Source: PGYT01 sp963675055 | GTDB lineage: Bacteria; Bacteroidota; Ignavibacteria; Ignavibacteriales; Melioribacteraceae | Assembly: GCA_963675055.2 (NCBI GenBank) | Contig: CAXXJE010000002.1 | Coordinates: 310,001-374,000, forward strand | Length of the DNA: 64,000 bases | Direction of reading: 5' to 3' | In this document: in pieces, positions 1-9,315 of the stretch | How the letters are laid out: each line of letters starts with the position of its first letter | Numbering within the stretch: the stretch's first letter is position 1 | Position numbers and translations under genes: made by a program | Notes under the pieces: model-generated | Told to the model about the DNA's origin: nothing | Databases searched by the model: none | What the model saw: the letters and a program-made list of their open reading frames with translations, nothing else

Positions 1-1907
1 TTATTGGTTACTACAATTGTAAAAGTAATGTTATCACCATCAGAAGGAAGCGAATTACTAACCGTTTTAGTAATCTCGAGGTCAGCATTCTGGTCGGTTA
101 TAAGAACTTCATCCTGGTCGTCTTCGGAAAGAAGTCCGTTATTCGGTGTTGAATCAGGATCACCCTGATCACAAGCCGTAACTTCAGCAACATTTGTATG
201 TGTACCGCCGTTGAACAATACTGTGATATCAAGAGTAACAGAGTTGCCACTTGCAAGTGTACCAACTGACCAGTCACCTGTTGCGTCACTATAAGTACCC
301 TGTGAAGCCACATGACTTTGATATGTAAGAACAACGCCTGATATCAAATCATGAACAACAACATTATCGGCATCATCAGGTCCGTCGTTGGTTAAAGTAA
401 CAGTGTATGTTATTGAACCGCCGACAATGGGAGTATTGTTGTCTACTACTTTTGTTAAGCTAAGATCAGCGACTTCGGGTACGGTTATAACTGCATTGTC
501 CTGATCATCTTCAGCAGGCACATTGTTATTAGGAGTAGAGTCTGCGTCATTTTGATCTGTAGCGGTAACCTGTGCAATATTATCAATTATACCGGTTCCT
601 GTTACAGTTGCGTTGATTGCAAGTGTGGCAGAAGCACCATTAGACAGGCCGCCGACATCCCATATTCCGGTTCCCGATGAATAGCTGCCCTGTGAAGGAG
701 TGCTACTTGTGTAACTGACTCCGGAAGGCAGAACATCCGTTACGTCAACATTTGTCGCACCGTCTGGTCCGTCATTTGTAATTGTAATTGTATAAACAAC
801 AGCGTCCCCTAAATTCGGGGTAGCATTATCCACAGTTTTTTCCAGTCTCAAATCAGCGTCGGGAGCTGTAACAACAATTGTTGCGTTATCCTGATCATCT
901 TCACCACCGACATCATTGTCGGGAGTAGAATCGGGATCAGTTTGATCAACAGCATTAATTTGAGCAATATTATCTATAATACCTGTTGAAGAAGCCGCGA
1001 CAACAATATTCAAAGTTTCACTGCTGCCTGATGTAAGAACATATGAACCTAAATCCCATATCCCGGTTCCGTCGTCATAAGTACCCTGAGAAGCAGTATA
1101 AGAAACAAAAGTTACTCCGACAGGAAGTACATCTTCAACTAAAAGACCTGTTGCCGCATCCCCTTCAACATCCGAATTCGTGAGCGTTATAAAGTATGTC
1201 ACATTTGTATTCAAATTCGGATTTGGCGTACTAACTGATTTAGTCAGTGATAAATCTGTTGAAGCAGGAGTATAAGTATATACAACGGTCAATGTGTTTT
1301 GAGCGGTAGGAGGTGAAGTTTGGGTTTGAGCGCCACCGCCAACCACATAGTCCAGAGTTGTATTTACTGTAACCCTAAGGTTATATGTCCCCGTTCCTTC
1401 ATACTGAGAAAGTCCGGACGAATTTACATTACCGCTATTGGAAGTTGTAACAGACGAACCGGAAATTGTTACCGCATCTGTGCCCACAGAAGAAAAATTT
1501 GCCGTGCCGCCTGCTTCAGCGTCACCGTCGTCTGCAGTTAGATTAAATGCCTGCGTTGTCAAAGCTTCAACATTGCCGACAACAGGATTCAGACTCCCGT
1601 TCAACAATGCCGCACCAGTGAGTGTGGTACTGGAAATTGATCCCGTTGAACCGAAATCAGCATTTCCGGAAGCAGCCGACACACCGTCATTGTCAATTAT
1701 TGCAGAACCGCCTGAAGTACCAATCTCTAAGGTAATCTCAACATTTGTGAGTGTACCAAGAGCTGGATTGAACTGATTAAATGTATAATTTTGAAGATAG
1801 TTCGGCACACCTGTAAAGGTCTGTGTCTGCGTAATTGTCTGCGAAAAAAGTGTAGAACTGAGAAGTATTAATCCCAGCGCTGTAAACAGCGTAAATTTGG
1901 ATTTCAT
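1..1907 (-). CDS. Secreted DUF11-repeat surface protein, choice-of-anchor E type N-terminus (C-terminus off the left edge)
   Basis: Open from an ATG at 1907 to the window edge, about 635 codons, so the C-terminus is missing. The N-terminus is a signal peptide (MKSKFTLFTALGLILL, likely cut after LFS before Gln). Residues about 25-210 resemble the choice-of-anchor E domain (LGTLTNVEITL core). Then follow DUF11-type repeats of about 130 residues, each starting with a DLSLTK or DLRLEK-like strand and separated by acidic EDDQDNA-like linkers; the linker codons lie at about 902, 512 and 125, so the period is 387-390 bp. DUF11 proteins are extracellular beta-sandwich stalks, and in this phylum they usually end in a T9SS or gliding-type anchor, which cannot be seen here. 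A GGGG stretch lies upstream of the start. No function beyond surface exposure can be claimed. Confidence 0.85.
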   Translation of the reverse strand, partial: MKSKFTLFTALGLILLSSTLFSQTITQTQTFTGVPNYLQNYTFNQFNPALGTLTNVEITLEIGTSGGSAIIDNDGVSAASGNADFGSTGSISSTTLTGAALLNGSLNPVVGNVEALTTQAFNLTADDGDAEAGGTANFSSVGTDAVTISGSSVTTSNSGNVNSSGLSQYEGTGTYNLRVTVNTTLDYVVGGGAQTQTSPPTAQNTLTVVYTYTPASTDLSLTKSVSTPNPNLNTNVTYFITLTNSDVEGDAATGLLVEDVLPVGVTFVSYTASQGTYDDGTGIWDLGSYVLTSGSSETLNIVVAASSTGIIDNIAQINAVDQTDPDSTPDNDVGGEDDQDNATIVVTAPDADLRLEKTVDNATPNLGDAVVYTITITNDGPDGATNVDVTDVLPSGVSYTSSTPSQGSYSSGTGIWDVGGLSNGASATLAINATVTGTGIIDNIAQVTATDQNDADSTPNNNVPAEDDQDNAVITVPEVADLSLTKVVDNNTPIVGGSITYTVTLTNDGPDDADNVVVHDLISGVVLTYQSHVASQGTYSDATGDWSVGTLASGNSVTLDITVLFNGGTHTNVAEVTACDQGDPDSTPNNGLLSEDDQDEVLITDQNADLEITKTVSNSLPSDGDNITFTIVVTN

Positions 1908-2015
1908 GCTAAACCCCACTTACTTATAACTCTAAAAATTTTACGGAATATGCTTAATGCACTTAATTAATCAGCGGAACAGAAAAAGAGTACAAATCTT
2001 ATTTTCACATTCTGC

Positions 2016-2033
2016 TGTTCTTTTGAAAGAACA
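2016..2033. promoter_or_regulatory. 18-bp dyad upstream of the DUF11 gene
   Basis: TGTTCTTT and AAAGAACA form a perfect 8-bp inverted repeat with a 2-base centre, 109-126 bp before the start codon of the surface-protein gene. It could be an operator or a small hairpin; no regulator is assigned. Confidence 0.3.
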
Positions 2034-2320
2034 TTAAATTAAAGCCCTGTTAATTATTGTTCAGTAAATTTTAAAAAAATAGAACAAGATATTATTTTGG
2101 CTGGGGTTTTATTTAGGCAAAACTAACACGTAAACAAAACTTCTTACGTCCCTTTTGTATCATAGGGATCAAAAGTTAAGATTAATAACACCTAAAGTCA
2201 AGAAAAAGATTTTCATTTTTTACGATTAGCGAAAACATATTGCTGTTAACGATATTTTGGAGGGGTAAACGAACATTCAATAGATAAATGGGATGCTGAG
2301 AAATGATAGTTTAAAGCATA

Positions 2321-2376
2321 AAGCGGCGTTCGGATCCTATTCTCCCAGCCAAAGGAATGAACCCAAAACGCCGCTT
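2321..2376. repeat. 10-bp inverted repeat around a 36-base centre
   Basis: AAGCGGCGTT at 2321-2330 is repeated in inverse at 2367-2376. GC-rich arms in an AT-rich gap suggest a folded RNA or the ends of a very small element. No T-tract follows on either strand, so a terminator is less likely. Confidence 0.4.
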
Positions 2377-2642
2377 ATTTCTGGAACTTATGCATTCATC
2401 ATCTCCGATACCAATTTGATACCGGGTGGAAATACAACATCTCCTATTTAAGTTTAACTTACTTCAATTTATTTGAGAACAACAGCAATTCCAAATTCGG
2501 TGCTGCTTTTATATAATCTCAATTAACAGTTGCACTTGATATAATAAACAAAACACATTTTCAAAATCATGTCTAAGGGCATCTTCCATAAAACTAACTT
2601 TAGACTGTGGCCAGTTGGTTGATGCCGCATAGACAACACACC

Positions 2643-2672
2643 TGTAAATACAGCCCCGCAGCCGTATTTACA
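2643..2672. repeat. Strong hairpin in the non-coding kilobase
   Basis: TGTAAATACAGC (2643-2654) pairs with GCCGTATTTACA (2661-2672) in 11 of 12 positions over a 6-base loop. No T-tract follows, so this is more likely a palindromic element or structured transcript than a simple terminator. Confidence 0.4.
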
Positions 2673-2926
2673 TCGACTATTCACAAAATTTATCAGCAGC
2701 TCGGACAATACAGAATTCACAAGACAATATGAGCCGCTTAAACCAATTGCACATCAAAATTTGAAAAAACAGGTAATAACTTATTAATTAACTGTCTTAT
2801 TATATCCAAACCTGATGCCACTTATTAAGTTGTGTTTTTAGTCTAAAAACAAAGGTTTATAAAAGATTACAAAATGAGAAGTGTTTCAAAACTCGAAACA
2901 GTCTATTATTGAAACACTTTTGAGGT

Positions 2927-4354
2927 CTAATGTCTGATCAGAAGTGAGACATTTTCGATGTGATAGGTATGCGGGAACATGTCAACCGGTCGTAATTTCA
3001 CCAGTTTATACCCGTTATCACAGAGTAATTTTACATCCCGTGCCTGTGATGCAGGATTGCAGCTTACATAGACAATTTTAGCCGGTGCGAGTTTAATAAC
3101 GTCATTCACGGTTTTCGGATTCATTCCGCTTCTGGGAGGATCCAGCATAATCATATCCGGCGATGGAATTCCTTTCTCCTGGAGTAGGGGTAAAAGGGAT
3201 TTATTCAGATCCGCCATAAAATATTCTACGTTTTCGATGTTATTCAGCCCATTATTCACTGCCGCATCCTTAACGGCTGCTTCAACGCTTTCGAATGCAT
3301 AAACTTTTTTAGCGGATTCGGACATATATATTGAAATTGTTCCGGCTCCGGAATACAGGTCATAGACGATTTCATTTCCCGTTAATTCAGCGAATTCCAG
3401 CGCAGTATTATATAGGTTCACCGCCTGCAGTGTATTTGTCTGGAAGAAAGAGTTTGCGCTAATCCTGAACTTATACTTGCCGATTTCATCGTGAATTATT
3501 CCGCTGCCGAAGAATACCTTTTCATAGTCGCCGATGGCAACCTGAGATTTCTTCAGATTTATATTATTAATAATAGTCGTCACGGCCGGGACCAACTCTT
3601 TCAATCCTTCCGAATACTCTCCAATCAGATTATCGTCCTCCGCAGATGTAACAATATTAACCATGAGATCATGCGTATGGTGTGATTCCTTAATAACCAG
3701 GTTTCTTAAAAATCCCTCATGAGTTTTAGTCGAATAAATTGAAATATCTCTGGATTTGAAGAAATCCCTCGTGAAATTAAGTATTGAGTTGCTGACCTCG
3801 GACTGCAGGAAACATTCATTGATATCCAGCACCTTATCGAAGACTCGCGGAATATGAAATCCGAGTGCGAAGTTTCTGTCAATCATAGCGTCATCACTGC
3901 TTATCTCTTCTTTTGTCAGCCATCTTCTATCCGCGAAAGAATATTCCAGTTTATTCCTGTAAAAATAAATAGGATCCGAAGCAACAATAGACTCGATAAC
4001 CGGATTGTCAAATCCCCCGATCCTTTCAAATACATCCTTAACCTGTTCCTGCTTATAAAAAAGCTGTTTTTCATAGTCGAGATCCTGCTGCTTGCAGCCG
4101 CCGCAAGTACCAAAAAAACTGCATCTGGCTTCGGTTCTTTCTGAAGAAGGAGTAATTACCCTTGTAACTTTTGCTTCAGCGTACGATCGTTTCTTTCTTC
4201 TTATCTGAGCTTCAACCACATCGCCGGGATAAGCGCCGTGAATAAACACAACAAACTTTTTACCCGATTCATCACCACCGTCGATACGCGCAATTCCTTT
4301 TCCTTCGAACGCATAATCATCTACACTAAACGTATGTACTTCACCCTTTTTCAA
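2927..4354 (-). CDS. rlmD: 23S rRNA (uracil-5-)-methyltransferase RlmD/RumA family
   Basis: 475 residues, the usual length for this family of TRAM-domain, iron-sulfur m5U methyltransferases. An N-terminal TRAM (OB-fold) domain (about 1-60) is followed by the cluster cysteines in CSFFGTCGGC (about 78-87). The SAM pocket motif YDLYSGAGTISIY and the motif DPPRSGMNP follow, then the catalytic region VSCNPASQARD, whose Cys attacks uracil C6. RlmD acts on U1939 in E. coli, but single paralogues in other phyla (RlmCD, or TrmA-like) can have other targets, so the exact base is inference. It starts 9 bp after the preceding methyltransferase gene, with AGGAG overlapping that gene's end, and is the last gene of a three-gene minus-strand unit. 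Confidence 0.85.
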   Translation of the reverse strand: MKKGEVHTFSVDDYAFEGKGIARIDGGDESGKKFVVFIHGAYPGDVVEAQIRRKKRSYAEAKVTRVITPSSERTEARCSFFGTCGGCKQQDLDYEKQLFYKQEQVKDVFERIGGFDNPVIESIVASDPIYFYRNKLEYSFADRRWLTKEEISSDDAMIDRNFALGFHIPRVFDKVLDINECFLQSEVSNSILNFTRDFFKSRDISIYSTKTHEGFLRNLVIKESHHTHDLMVNIVTSAEDDNLIGEYSEGLKELVPAVTTIINNINLKKSQVAIGDYEKVFFGSGIIHDEIGKYKFRISANSFFQTNTLQAVNLYNTALEFAELTGNEIVYDLYSGAGTISIYMSESAKKVYAFESVEAAVKDAAVNNGLNNIENVEYFMADLNKSLLPLLQEKGIPSPDMIMLDPPRSGMNPKTVNDVIKLAPAKIVYVSCNPASQARDVKLLCDNGYKLVKLRPVDMFPHTYHIENVSLLIRH

Positions 4355-4363
4355 ACAAAGCTC

Positions 4364-5074
4364 CTATAGTTTTTCCATCAGTAATATTTCAAACCCAATA
4401 TACTTATCAGCCCCCTGCTTAATGAATGCCTGGGATTCGTGACTTATCCTTTTAAGCAGTTTTTTATAATATGATTTCTCATTATCCGACAGGCCGCCGG
4501 TAACCTCCGCAAGTTTATCCAGGTTCCACTCGTAATAATCATGCAGCGTGTCACTCACATCCTTCACGGAGAGAACATTAAAATTCCTGGCTTCATAAAA
4601 CTCCCTGGCTTCAGCAGAGGTTAGCGGATTCAGATCTGATGCATCGAATATATCCAGTATAAATTGTGGAAGAGATTCATCGAGAATAATTACTTCACCA
4701 ACACATAACTTCCCGCCCGGTTTGAGAATCCTTTTCATTTCCTTTACTATTCCTTTTCGTGCGGAAGTGGAAAAGGCACCCTGTGAATAGCTATAGTCGA
4801 ATTTCTCAGCATCAAAATCAGTATGCTCAAAGTCCATTAGCCGAATATTTATTCCCGGATCGTCTCCGATTACAATTCGCGAATTCATAAGTGAATCGAA
4901 ATCAGGGACAATTAACTCAACAGTCACTCCGGATTTCTTAAAAATTCGCCCGGCAATTTTTTCACTGTTGGATCCGCATACGAGGACTTTCTTATCCCTC
5001 AGATCATTTTCCTCCTGGAACATATTTATCTGGCGGCTTAGACCAGGCAGAAATATTACGGGTTCACTACTCAT
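4364..5074 (-). CDS. SAM-dependent class I methyltransferase
   Basis: 236 residues with a Rossmann-type core: a first strand VLVCGSNSEKIAG (about residues 30-42), which is a degenerate version of the usual GxGxG SAM loop, an acidic strand at about 53-60, a central FDYSYSQGAF region and the ILKPGGKLCVGEV motif typical of type-11 methyltransferases. The C-terminal third is helical. The substrate is unknown. The gene starts directly after the stop of the beta-lactamase-fold gene (AAGGATAAATAA before ATG) and ends 9 bp before rlmD, so the three are probably co-transcribed. The weak glycine loop raises the possibility of altered SAM binding. Confidence 0.65.
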   Translation of the reverse strand: MSSEPVIFLPGLSRQINMFQEENDLRDKKVLVCGSNSEKIAGRIFKKSGVTVELIVPDFDSLMNSRIVIGDDPGINIRLMDFEHTDFDAEKFDYSYSQGAFSTSARKGIVKEMKRILKPGGKLCVGEVIILDESLPQFILDIFDASDLNPLTSAEAREFYEARNFNVLSVKDVSDTLHDYYEWNLDKLAEVTGGLSDNEKSYYKKLLKRISHESQAFIKQGADKYIGFEILLMEKL

Positions 5075-6505
5075 TTATTTATCCTTAACAGGGAAAATAT
5101 AGTTCTCACCTGTTTTAATTTTAACAACGTTGTTGTTTTCATCCATTTCAAAAATAATTAATTCTCCGTCACCGTTTTTATTACGGAACGTATCCGGTCC
5201 TTCGGGATATAGCAAAACAAGGTTGTCGTCCGGATTATCCGTAGGCGGATAACTGTAATTATACATGTAAAGTTTCTCATTTAAAATCAGTACATCCGTA
5301 TACCAGTAAGTCGGATCGAAATAACTGCCCGTATACTTTGTCCATGATGAATCGAATTCATACTCACTTTTCTCCGTGCCAAACGCAGCTTTAAGCGGAC
5401 TTTCGACCAACTTATAAACTCTGTCGGCAATTTTATAAGGACTGAAATCCTCGGTATTCAGAAAAACTACTACACCGATTTTATCCTGCGGATTAAAAAG
5501 TATTTGAGAACGGTATCCTGAAACCCAGCCTCCATGACCCACATACAATTGATCGCCGCTGTAGAAAGTTGAGAATGCCAGTCCGCGGCCGCTTTTCCAT
5601 CCCGGCATCACCCAGTGCGGGCGATACATTTCCCGCAGTGTCGATTTTTTTAGTACATCGCTGTCATCACTAAATTGCAGCGAAATGAATTTAGCAATAT
5701 CAGCAACATTAGTTGAAAGATTCGCCGCGGCGGTGATTCCTTTTGAATCCGTAAACAAAGCTTTAACTCGTTTACCTTTTTCAGTGGGATGGAGGTACCC
5801 TGTTGCGAGATCCTTATCGTTCTCGTCAATCTGTGTTTTGGAAGAACTCATTCCAAGCGGATTAAAAATATTGGTTTTCATGTATTCGTCGTACGGTACA
5901 CCTGATACATTTGCAATGATCTCGCCAAGAAGTGAGATACCAAGGTTAGAATATTTATACTTCGTTGCCGGTTCGTAAATCATCGTCTGATCCGGCAAAG
6001 TCTCTTTAATCTGGTCCATGGTCGGGAATTGTCTGTCGGTCCAGTAAGGGAAAGCTGCCTCACATGGAATTCCCGCAGTATGGGTAAGGAGTTGCCTAAT
6101 AGTAATGTCCGGTGAATCCGGGAACGGATTCTTCAGTTCGAACCAGTCGATATACTTTTTAACCGGATCATCCAGTTTAAGCTTGCCCGCATCCCTAAGC
6201 TGCATAATTGCGGTGCCTGTAAAAGTTTTGGAAATCGAAGCAATCCTGAATAATGTCTGTTCCGTCAATTCCTTTTCTGTTTCTAAATCTGCGAAGCCGA
6301 ATCCATTTGAATAAACAAGTTGCTGATCGTAGACTATGCCGAGTCCAACACCTGGTATATTATAGTAGTCGATCAATTCATCAATCCAGAGTTCTGTTAA
6401 TTTTACTTTCGCAGCAACATCAGGATAACCACTGAGTTTATTAGTCTGCGCGGTTGCTGAATTAACACATATAGCTAAAATCACTATGGCAAATTTAATT
6501 TTCAT
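5075..6505 (-). CDS. Secreted serine hydrolase of the beta-lactamase (class C/PBP) fold
   Basis: 476 residues with a signal peptide (cut near ATAQ, residue 20). The three active-site elements of the class C/esterase/DD-peptidase superfamily are present: S90-I-S-K93 nucleophile motif, Y185-S-N and H324-G-G. Residues about 30-380 form the hydrolase domain; about 100 C-terminal residues form a beta-rich extension as found in many Bacteroidota members. These periplasmic enzymes include D-aminopeptidases, esterases and beta-lactamase-like proteins, so the substrate cannot be read from the sequence. A clear GGGAGGAG Shine-Dalgarno precedes the ATG. First gene of the unit leading to rlmD. Confidence 0.8.
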   Translation of the reverse strand: MKIKFAIVILAICVNSATAQTNKLSGYPDVAAKVKLTELWIDELIDYYNIPGVGLGIVYDQQLVYSNGFGFADLETEKELTEQTLFRIASISKTFTGTAIMQLRDAGKLKLDDPVKKYIDWFELKNPFPDSPDITIRQLLTHTAGIPCEAAFPYWTDRQFPTMDQIKETLPDQTMIYEPATKYKYSNLGISLLGEIIANVSGVPYDEYMKTNIFNPLGMSSSKTQIDENDKDLATGYLHPTEKGKRVKALFTDSKGITAAANLSTNVADIAKFISLQFSDDSDVLKKSTLREMYRPHWVMPGWKSGRGLAFSTFYSGDQLYVGHGGWVSGYRSQILFNPQDKIGVVVFLNTEDFSPYKIADRVYKLVESPLKAAFGTEKSEYEFDSSWTKYTGSYFDPTYWYTDVLILNEKLYMYNYSYPPTDNPDDNLVLLYPEGPDTFRNKNGDGELIIFEMDENNNVVKIKTGENYIFPVKDK

Positions 6506-6628
6506 TGTACTCCTCCCAAATAAAGAGATAATTCCCGGAATGAAATATAACCAATCGAATAATCAGATTGTGATTCGTGAAGGTTATTGTTAAAATTTGC
6601 TGAAGATTTCTTAGGAAGGATAACTAAT

Positions 6629-9097
6629 CTATCTGCTTTCAGTTTTGCGCCTGTCCTGGAAACAGACTGTAAACTTGGTGCCCTTACCTTTTTCAGATTC
6701 AACCTTGATTTCCGCTTTATTAATCTCACAGTACTTTTTAACAAGTGCCAGACCCAAACCAGTCCCCTCAAATTGCCTTGTGTACCCTGTTTCTTCCTGG
6801 CTGAACGGTTCAAACAACTTCTTTATAAAGTCATCCGTCATTCCTATTCCTGTATCCTGAATTTCCAGAACGAATTCATCGCCATCCTTGCATACAGAAA
6901 TCTCAATAAATCCTTTATTTGAATATTTTATGGCGTTGTCTACAAGGTTTGCTATAAGCTGGGTTACGGTATAATGGTCTATATAAATATTACAATCCCC
7001 ACAATTTATATTCACTCGAATTTCAAGCCCCTTAGCGGCAGCAAGATGAACAAATTCAGTTCTGACTTTTTCGATAATATCCGCAAGATCAATGTATGCT
7101 TTATTTACATCCATTGTTCCGTAGTGCAGTTGCGATAAATTAAGAATCGAGTCAATCGTACGAATCAGCCTGTGACTTCCCCGTTCAATTATTGTAAAAC
7201 TGTCTTTCAGGTCGTCGCTAAGCTTGTCTTCAACTTCTTCCTGAAGCAAATAGGCAAAGTTGAGAATCGTATTGACCGGAGTACGGATTTCATGCGACAT
7301 TTGCGCAAGGAATTCCGTTTTAATCTTATCGGACTTTTCAGCTGCATCTTTAGCCTTCTTAAGCGACTCCTGGTATTCAATATTATCTGTTACATCCCGG
7401 AGAGTAAATATGATACTGCTTATTTTCAACTCATCGTCAAGAATTGGATTGCCGATTGCTTCAACCATTATGAATGTTCCGGAAGCTGTTCGCTGTTTAA
7501 ACTGCTCGTTGCATGGCGTGTATTTATCAACAATTTTTTCGAACGATTCTTTGAATCCTCCAACTTCATCTTTATGGATAAAACTGAAAAACGATTTCCC
7601 GATTGTATACTCTTTGCTATACCCGAATATTTTTTCAATTGAAGGACTAGCATAAATTATGCGGCCTTCAATATCCGTTTGAATTATTACATCAAGAATG
7701 TTTTCAGTTATATAATACAGCTCCTTTTCAAATTCATATCTTTCTTTCTCGGCCTTTACCCTCTCCTCCATTTCAATCATCTGTTCATTGTATGCGGTTT
7801 TAACATTCTTTATCATCTCATTGAATGTATTTCCCAACTCAGCAAGTTCATCCACCATTCCGGAACGGTTAATCTCAAAATTATAATTTCCTTCTCCAAC
7901 CTTCTTTGAAGCTTTAATTAGCCTTTTAATTGGAAAAACAACCATCAGGAATATTACTACACAGGCAGATAGTGCTATTATAACAAATCCTATTCCGAGG
8001 TTAATGGTTGATTTCGATTCCAGATCATCCAGCTTTACATTTAGTTTTTCACTATCCAGAAAAGAAAGAATAACAATTTTTGAGTTGTGTATTCTCGCAT
8101 ATGCAGCAAATATCAATTCATCTGATTTTTTGATCGTACCACTTTTTTCAGAACTCAGTTTTTCAACAACGGGAACAATATACTCGCTTTTAACGAAATC
8201 AATATCGCCCGAATAAGGCGAGGTCAAATTAGGTAAGAGAAATTTGTAGTCCTGATAATTTATTCTGAGATAATCTTTACTGGATAATATTTTCGTTTCA
8301 TCAGCAAGGTTTGCTATTACCGAAACTTCCTCAATCAATCTTGTTGACTCCCGTTCAAGAAGCGTATGTTTAACATTATTTTGCACAAATACTTTAATGA
8401 TGAAGAACGGTATTAAGGATAAAAGCAGGTACCATATTGCCAGGCGCAGTCCCAGGAAATTACCCGACAAGAGTCTTTCGAGAAAAGGAGAATTTAATTT
8501 CGCATTGTTCTTTACTGATACCGGGTCCTGATCTCCCCAGAGCGGACGTCTGTAATGGCTGGGAAGGGCAACCAGAATAAAAGATGTAACTAACGCTGTG
8601 AAAGCAACTTCAGGTATCCAGCCTTTATAAATTACCCACAGTGAACCGACTGTATCGTGATGATTTGAAGTTATAGTTAAAAACAAATCCGGGTAAAAGA
8701 TGTCAACAATAAAGTATAGCGGAATGTAAAGCACATAATAATATAACAGTACCGCAGTAAGCCAGCCCAGAATCATGAGCGGCATTTTTAGTCTTTCATA
8801 GATATATTTTTTATAAACAAATCCAATAAAGACCGCGCCGATAATATGCTGAAGCATAATATAAATATTCAGGCCGGGAGTAGGATCATAGAGTGAGGAA
8901 AGAAAGCCAATCAACACAGCCCCAACAGGGCCGGTTATAGCGGCGCCAAATAGTACAAATACTTCGCGCGGATCTGTTATAATATTTGTTCCGGGGATCG
9001 TAAAATGAATATCCGCCAGAACGACCATTATCGCACAAAGGCCGAATAATGCGGCTATTGGAATATTTTTGTGTTTTATTAGTTTCTCAGCAATCAA
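6629..9097 (-). CDS. Membrane sensor histidine kinase (multi-TM N-terminus, HAMP, PAS, HisKA, HATPase)
   Basis: 822 residues. The N-terminal 180 residues carry several membrane helices with a LytS/5TM-like look (DPREVFVLFGAAITGPVGA). A second membrane pair brackets an extracytoplasmic sensor (about 235-370) and is followed by HAMP (about 390-430), PAS (about 465-570), the HisKA box MSHEIRTPVNTIL near residue 598 and the ATPase domain with N box (LVDNAIKYSN), DTGIGM and GTGLGLAL. All catalytic boxes look intact. The start is TTG with GGGA upstream. No response regulator is adjacent, so it is an orphan kinase here. The ligand is unknown. Confidence 0.85.
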   Translation of the reverse strand: MIAEKLIKHKNIPIAALFGLCAIMVVLADIHFTIPGTNIITDPREVFVLFGAAITGPVGAVLIGFLSSLYDPTPGLNIYIMLQHIIGAVFIGFVYKKYIYERLKMPLMILGWLTAVLLYYYVLYIPLYFIVDIFYPDLFLTITSNHHDTVGSLWVIYKGWIPEVAFTALVTSFILVALPSHYRRPLWGDQDPVSVKNNAKLNSPFLERLLSGNFLGLRLAIWYLLLSLIPFFIIKVFVQNNVKHTLLERESTRLIEEVSVIANLADETKILSSKDYLRINYQDYKFLLPNLTSPYSGDIDFVKSEYIVPVVEKLSSEKSGTIKKSDELIFAAYARIHNSKIVILSFLDSEKLNVKLDDLESKSTINLGIGFVIIALSACVVIFLMVVFPIKRLIKASKKVGEGNYNFEINRSGMVDELAELGNTFNEMIKNVKTAYNEQMIEMEERVKAEKERYEFEKELYYITENILDVIIQTDIEGRIIYASPSIEKIFGYSKEYTIGKSFFSFIHKDEVGGFKESFEKIVDKYTPCNEQFKQRTASGTFIMVEAIGNPILDDELKISSIIFTLRDVTDNIEYQESLKKAKDAAEKSDKIKTEFLAQMSHEIRTPVNTILNFAYLLQEEVEDKLSDDLKDSFTIIERGSHRLIRTIDSILNLSQLHYGTMDVNKAYIDLADIIEKVRTEFVHLAAAKGLEIRVNINCGDCNIYIDHYTVTQLIANLVDNAIKYSNKGFIEISVCKDGDEFVLEIQDTGIGMTDDFIKKLFEPFSQEETGYTRQFEGTGLGLALVKKYCEINKAEIKVESEKGKGTKFTVCFQDRRKTESR

Positions 9098-9254
9098 GTC
9101 TGTTCCCGGGAGAACTCAAAGTAATATTATCGAAGATATTTTCATCTATTTAAGGGATTTAAACTATTCATAATAATTTTCAGATAACAGTCATCAGGAT
9201 ACAATTCTCCATTTATAGTCATAAATCCGGGCCGGGAAAATGCAATTAAGCGTA

Positions 9255-9300
9255 TAATAAAAAACCGGTTCGACGCAATTATCAAACCGGTTAATAAAAA
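9255..9300 (-). terminator. Rho-independent terminator of glnA
   Basis: Read on the minus strand after the glnA stop, two AACCGGTT blocks (9285-9292 and 9263-9270) pair as the stem and a T-run follows directly. Confidence 0.7.
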
Positions 9301-9315
9301 GGAAATTAAATCTGA

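Larger units (their letters stand above)
1908..2926. other. About 1 kb without a convincing gene
   Basis: No reading frame here has a credible protein. The region holds the 5' flank of the DUF11 gene with an 18-bp dyad (2016-2033), a 10-bp inverted repeat enclosing 36 bases (2321-2376) and a strong hairpin (2643-2672). A 65-codon frame at 2523-2720 (minus) lacks any recognisable domain and overlaps the hairpin. Confidence 0.6.

Noticed and set aside
2321..2356. tRNA-like 3' end (TTCGGATCC followed by CTCCCAGCCA)
   Set aside because: The presumed T-arm does not pair, and no matching 5' acceptor strand exists at the right distance.
2523..2720. 65-codon frame on the minus strand
   Set aside because: No ribosome-binding site, no domain, and it runs through the hairpin at 2643-2672.
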